NCBI RefSeq assembly: GCF_021647475.1
Contig: NZ_JAKIUR010000017.1
Location: 1-51,678, forward strand
Direction: 5' to 3'
Length of the DNA: 51,678 bases
Source: Lutibacter sp.
GTDB lineage: Bacteria; Bacteroidota; Bacteroidia; Flavobacteriales; Flavobacteriaceae
Shown here: piece by piece, positions 51,581 through 51,678 of the stretch
Layout: each line of letters begins with the position of its first letter
Position numbering within the stretch: position 1 is the first letter of the stretch
Program-made: the position numbers and the translations under genes
Notes under the pieces: model-generated
The model's database searches: none
The model's input: the letters and a program-made list of their open reading frames with translations, nothing else
What the model was told of the DNA's origin: nothing

Positions 51581-51678
51581 TTAAGCGGCATATTTTATAC
51601 TTGGATGTTTAAAGTATTTTGCTACTCTTTCATTATTATTTTGCAACATATTCATATGATTTTCCAAATTTTCTTTTA
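51581..51678 (-). CDS. C-terminal end of an unrecognised protein, cut by the window edge
   Basis: The minus-strand frame runs from the window edge to a TAA at 51581-51583 and encodes 31 residues ending NNNERVAKYFKHPSIKYAA. The residue mix looks coding, and there is no other feature here. The family cannot be told from so short a piece. Confidence 0.5.
   Translation of the reverse strand, partial: KENLENHMNMLQNNNERVAKYFKHPSIKYAA

Noticed and set aside
51295..51591. 98-residue minus-strand frame over the right-end repeats
   Set aside because: It is translated palindromic repeat DNA (RHAEPACRQGRLVSASHFR pattern) and carries the stem-loops described; the true coding end there is in another frame.

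Overview
The window is a stretch of AT-rich chromosome from a member of the Bacteroidota, almost certainly a Flavobacteriaceae of the marine Lutibacter/Polaribacter/Tenacibaculum kind; the genus cannot be fixed from sequence alone. The signs are Bacteroidota-type promoter boxes (TAnnTTTG) before several genes, few Shine-Dalgarno sites, a type IX secretion (T9SS) sorting domain, a PiT transporter with a PhoU-like tail, an OprP-type porin beside pst genes, and the GC-rich palindromic repeats (cctgcc...ggcagg) common in these genomes. No rRNA, tRNA, CRISPR array or complete insertion sequence was seen.

Layout. 1-1.8 kb: a truncated FAD oxidoreductase and a MarC-family membrane protein, divergent from a cysteine-rich DUF3109 protein. 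1.8-12.6 kb: a same-strand accessory block with a membrane-anchored TPR-LuxR regulator followed by seven exported proteins (LamG-like/OmpA protein, Gly/Ser/Asn-rich protein, triple lipocalin-like protein with a TapB-like end, a DUF4412-like lipoprotein, a partly related exported protein, a protein with a carboxypeptidase-regulatory-like domain, a small lipoprotein). 13-16.6 kb: class Ia ribonucleotide reductase nrdB-nrdA. 16.7-25.6 kb: a phosphate island (PiT transporter, a small lipoprotein, pstSCAB-phoU, OprP-like porin). 25.7-31.3 kb: dGTPase and a 1409-residue T9SS-secreted beta-propeller protein. 31.5-33.8 kb: dxs and tadA, divergent. 33.7-39.3 kb: aspS, an APC permease, a CLC channel/transporter and a small membrane protein, apparently one operon. 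39.9-42.7 kb: an alpha/beta hydrolase and an ACT-domain protein, divergent from aspartate kinase. 42.8-45.1 kb: aminopeptidase P and a ChaN-like protein. 45.2-48.4 kb: a cytosolic PAS histidine kinase, a receiver-Crp fusion regulator and a tandem universal stress protein. 48.5-51.2 kb: a second large sortilin-like beta-propeller protein. The right edge holds repeats and the end of an unrecognised gene.

How it fits together. The phosphate island spans outer-membrane entry (porin), periplasmic capture (PstS), ABC import (PstCAB), control (PhoU) and low-affinity uptake (PiT). Porin and pstS share an upstream motif of identical spacing, which suggests co-regulation. The 1.8-12.6 kb block is the best candidate for an undescribed system: a signal-sensing membrane regulator beside a run of exported proteins, two of which share an unnamed C-terminal domain and two of which share an N-terminal motif. 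The kinase, receiver-Crp and stress-protein trio looks like a compact intracellular stress-response unit; its last gene is preceded by a perfect Shine-Dalgarno and an eight-residue upstream ORF that overlaps its start codon.

The intergenic regions hold several inverted-repeat elements of about 110-206 bp that look like non-coding MITE- or REP-type sequences.
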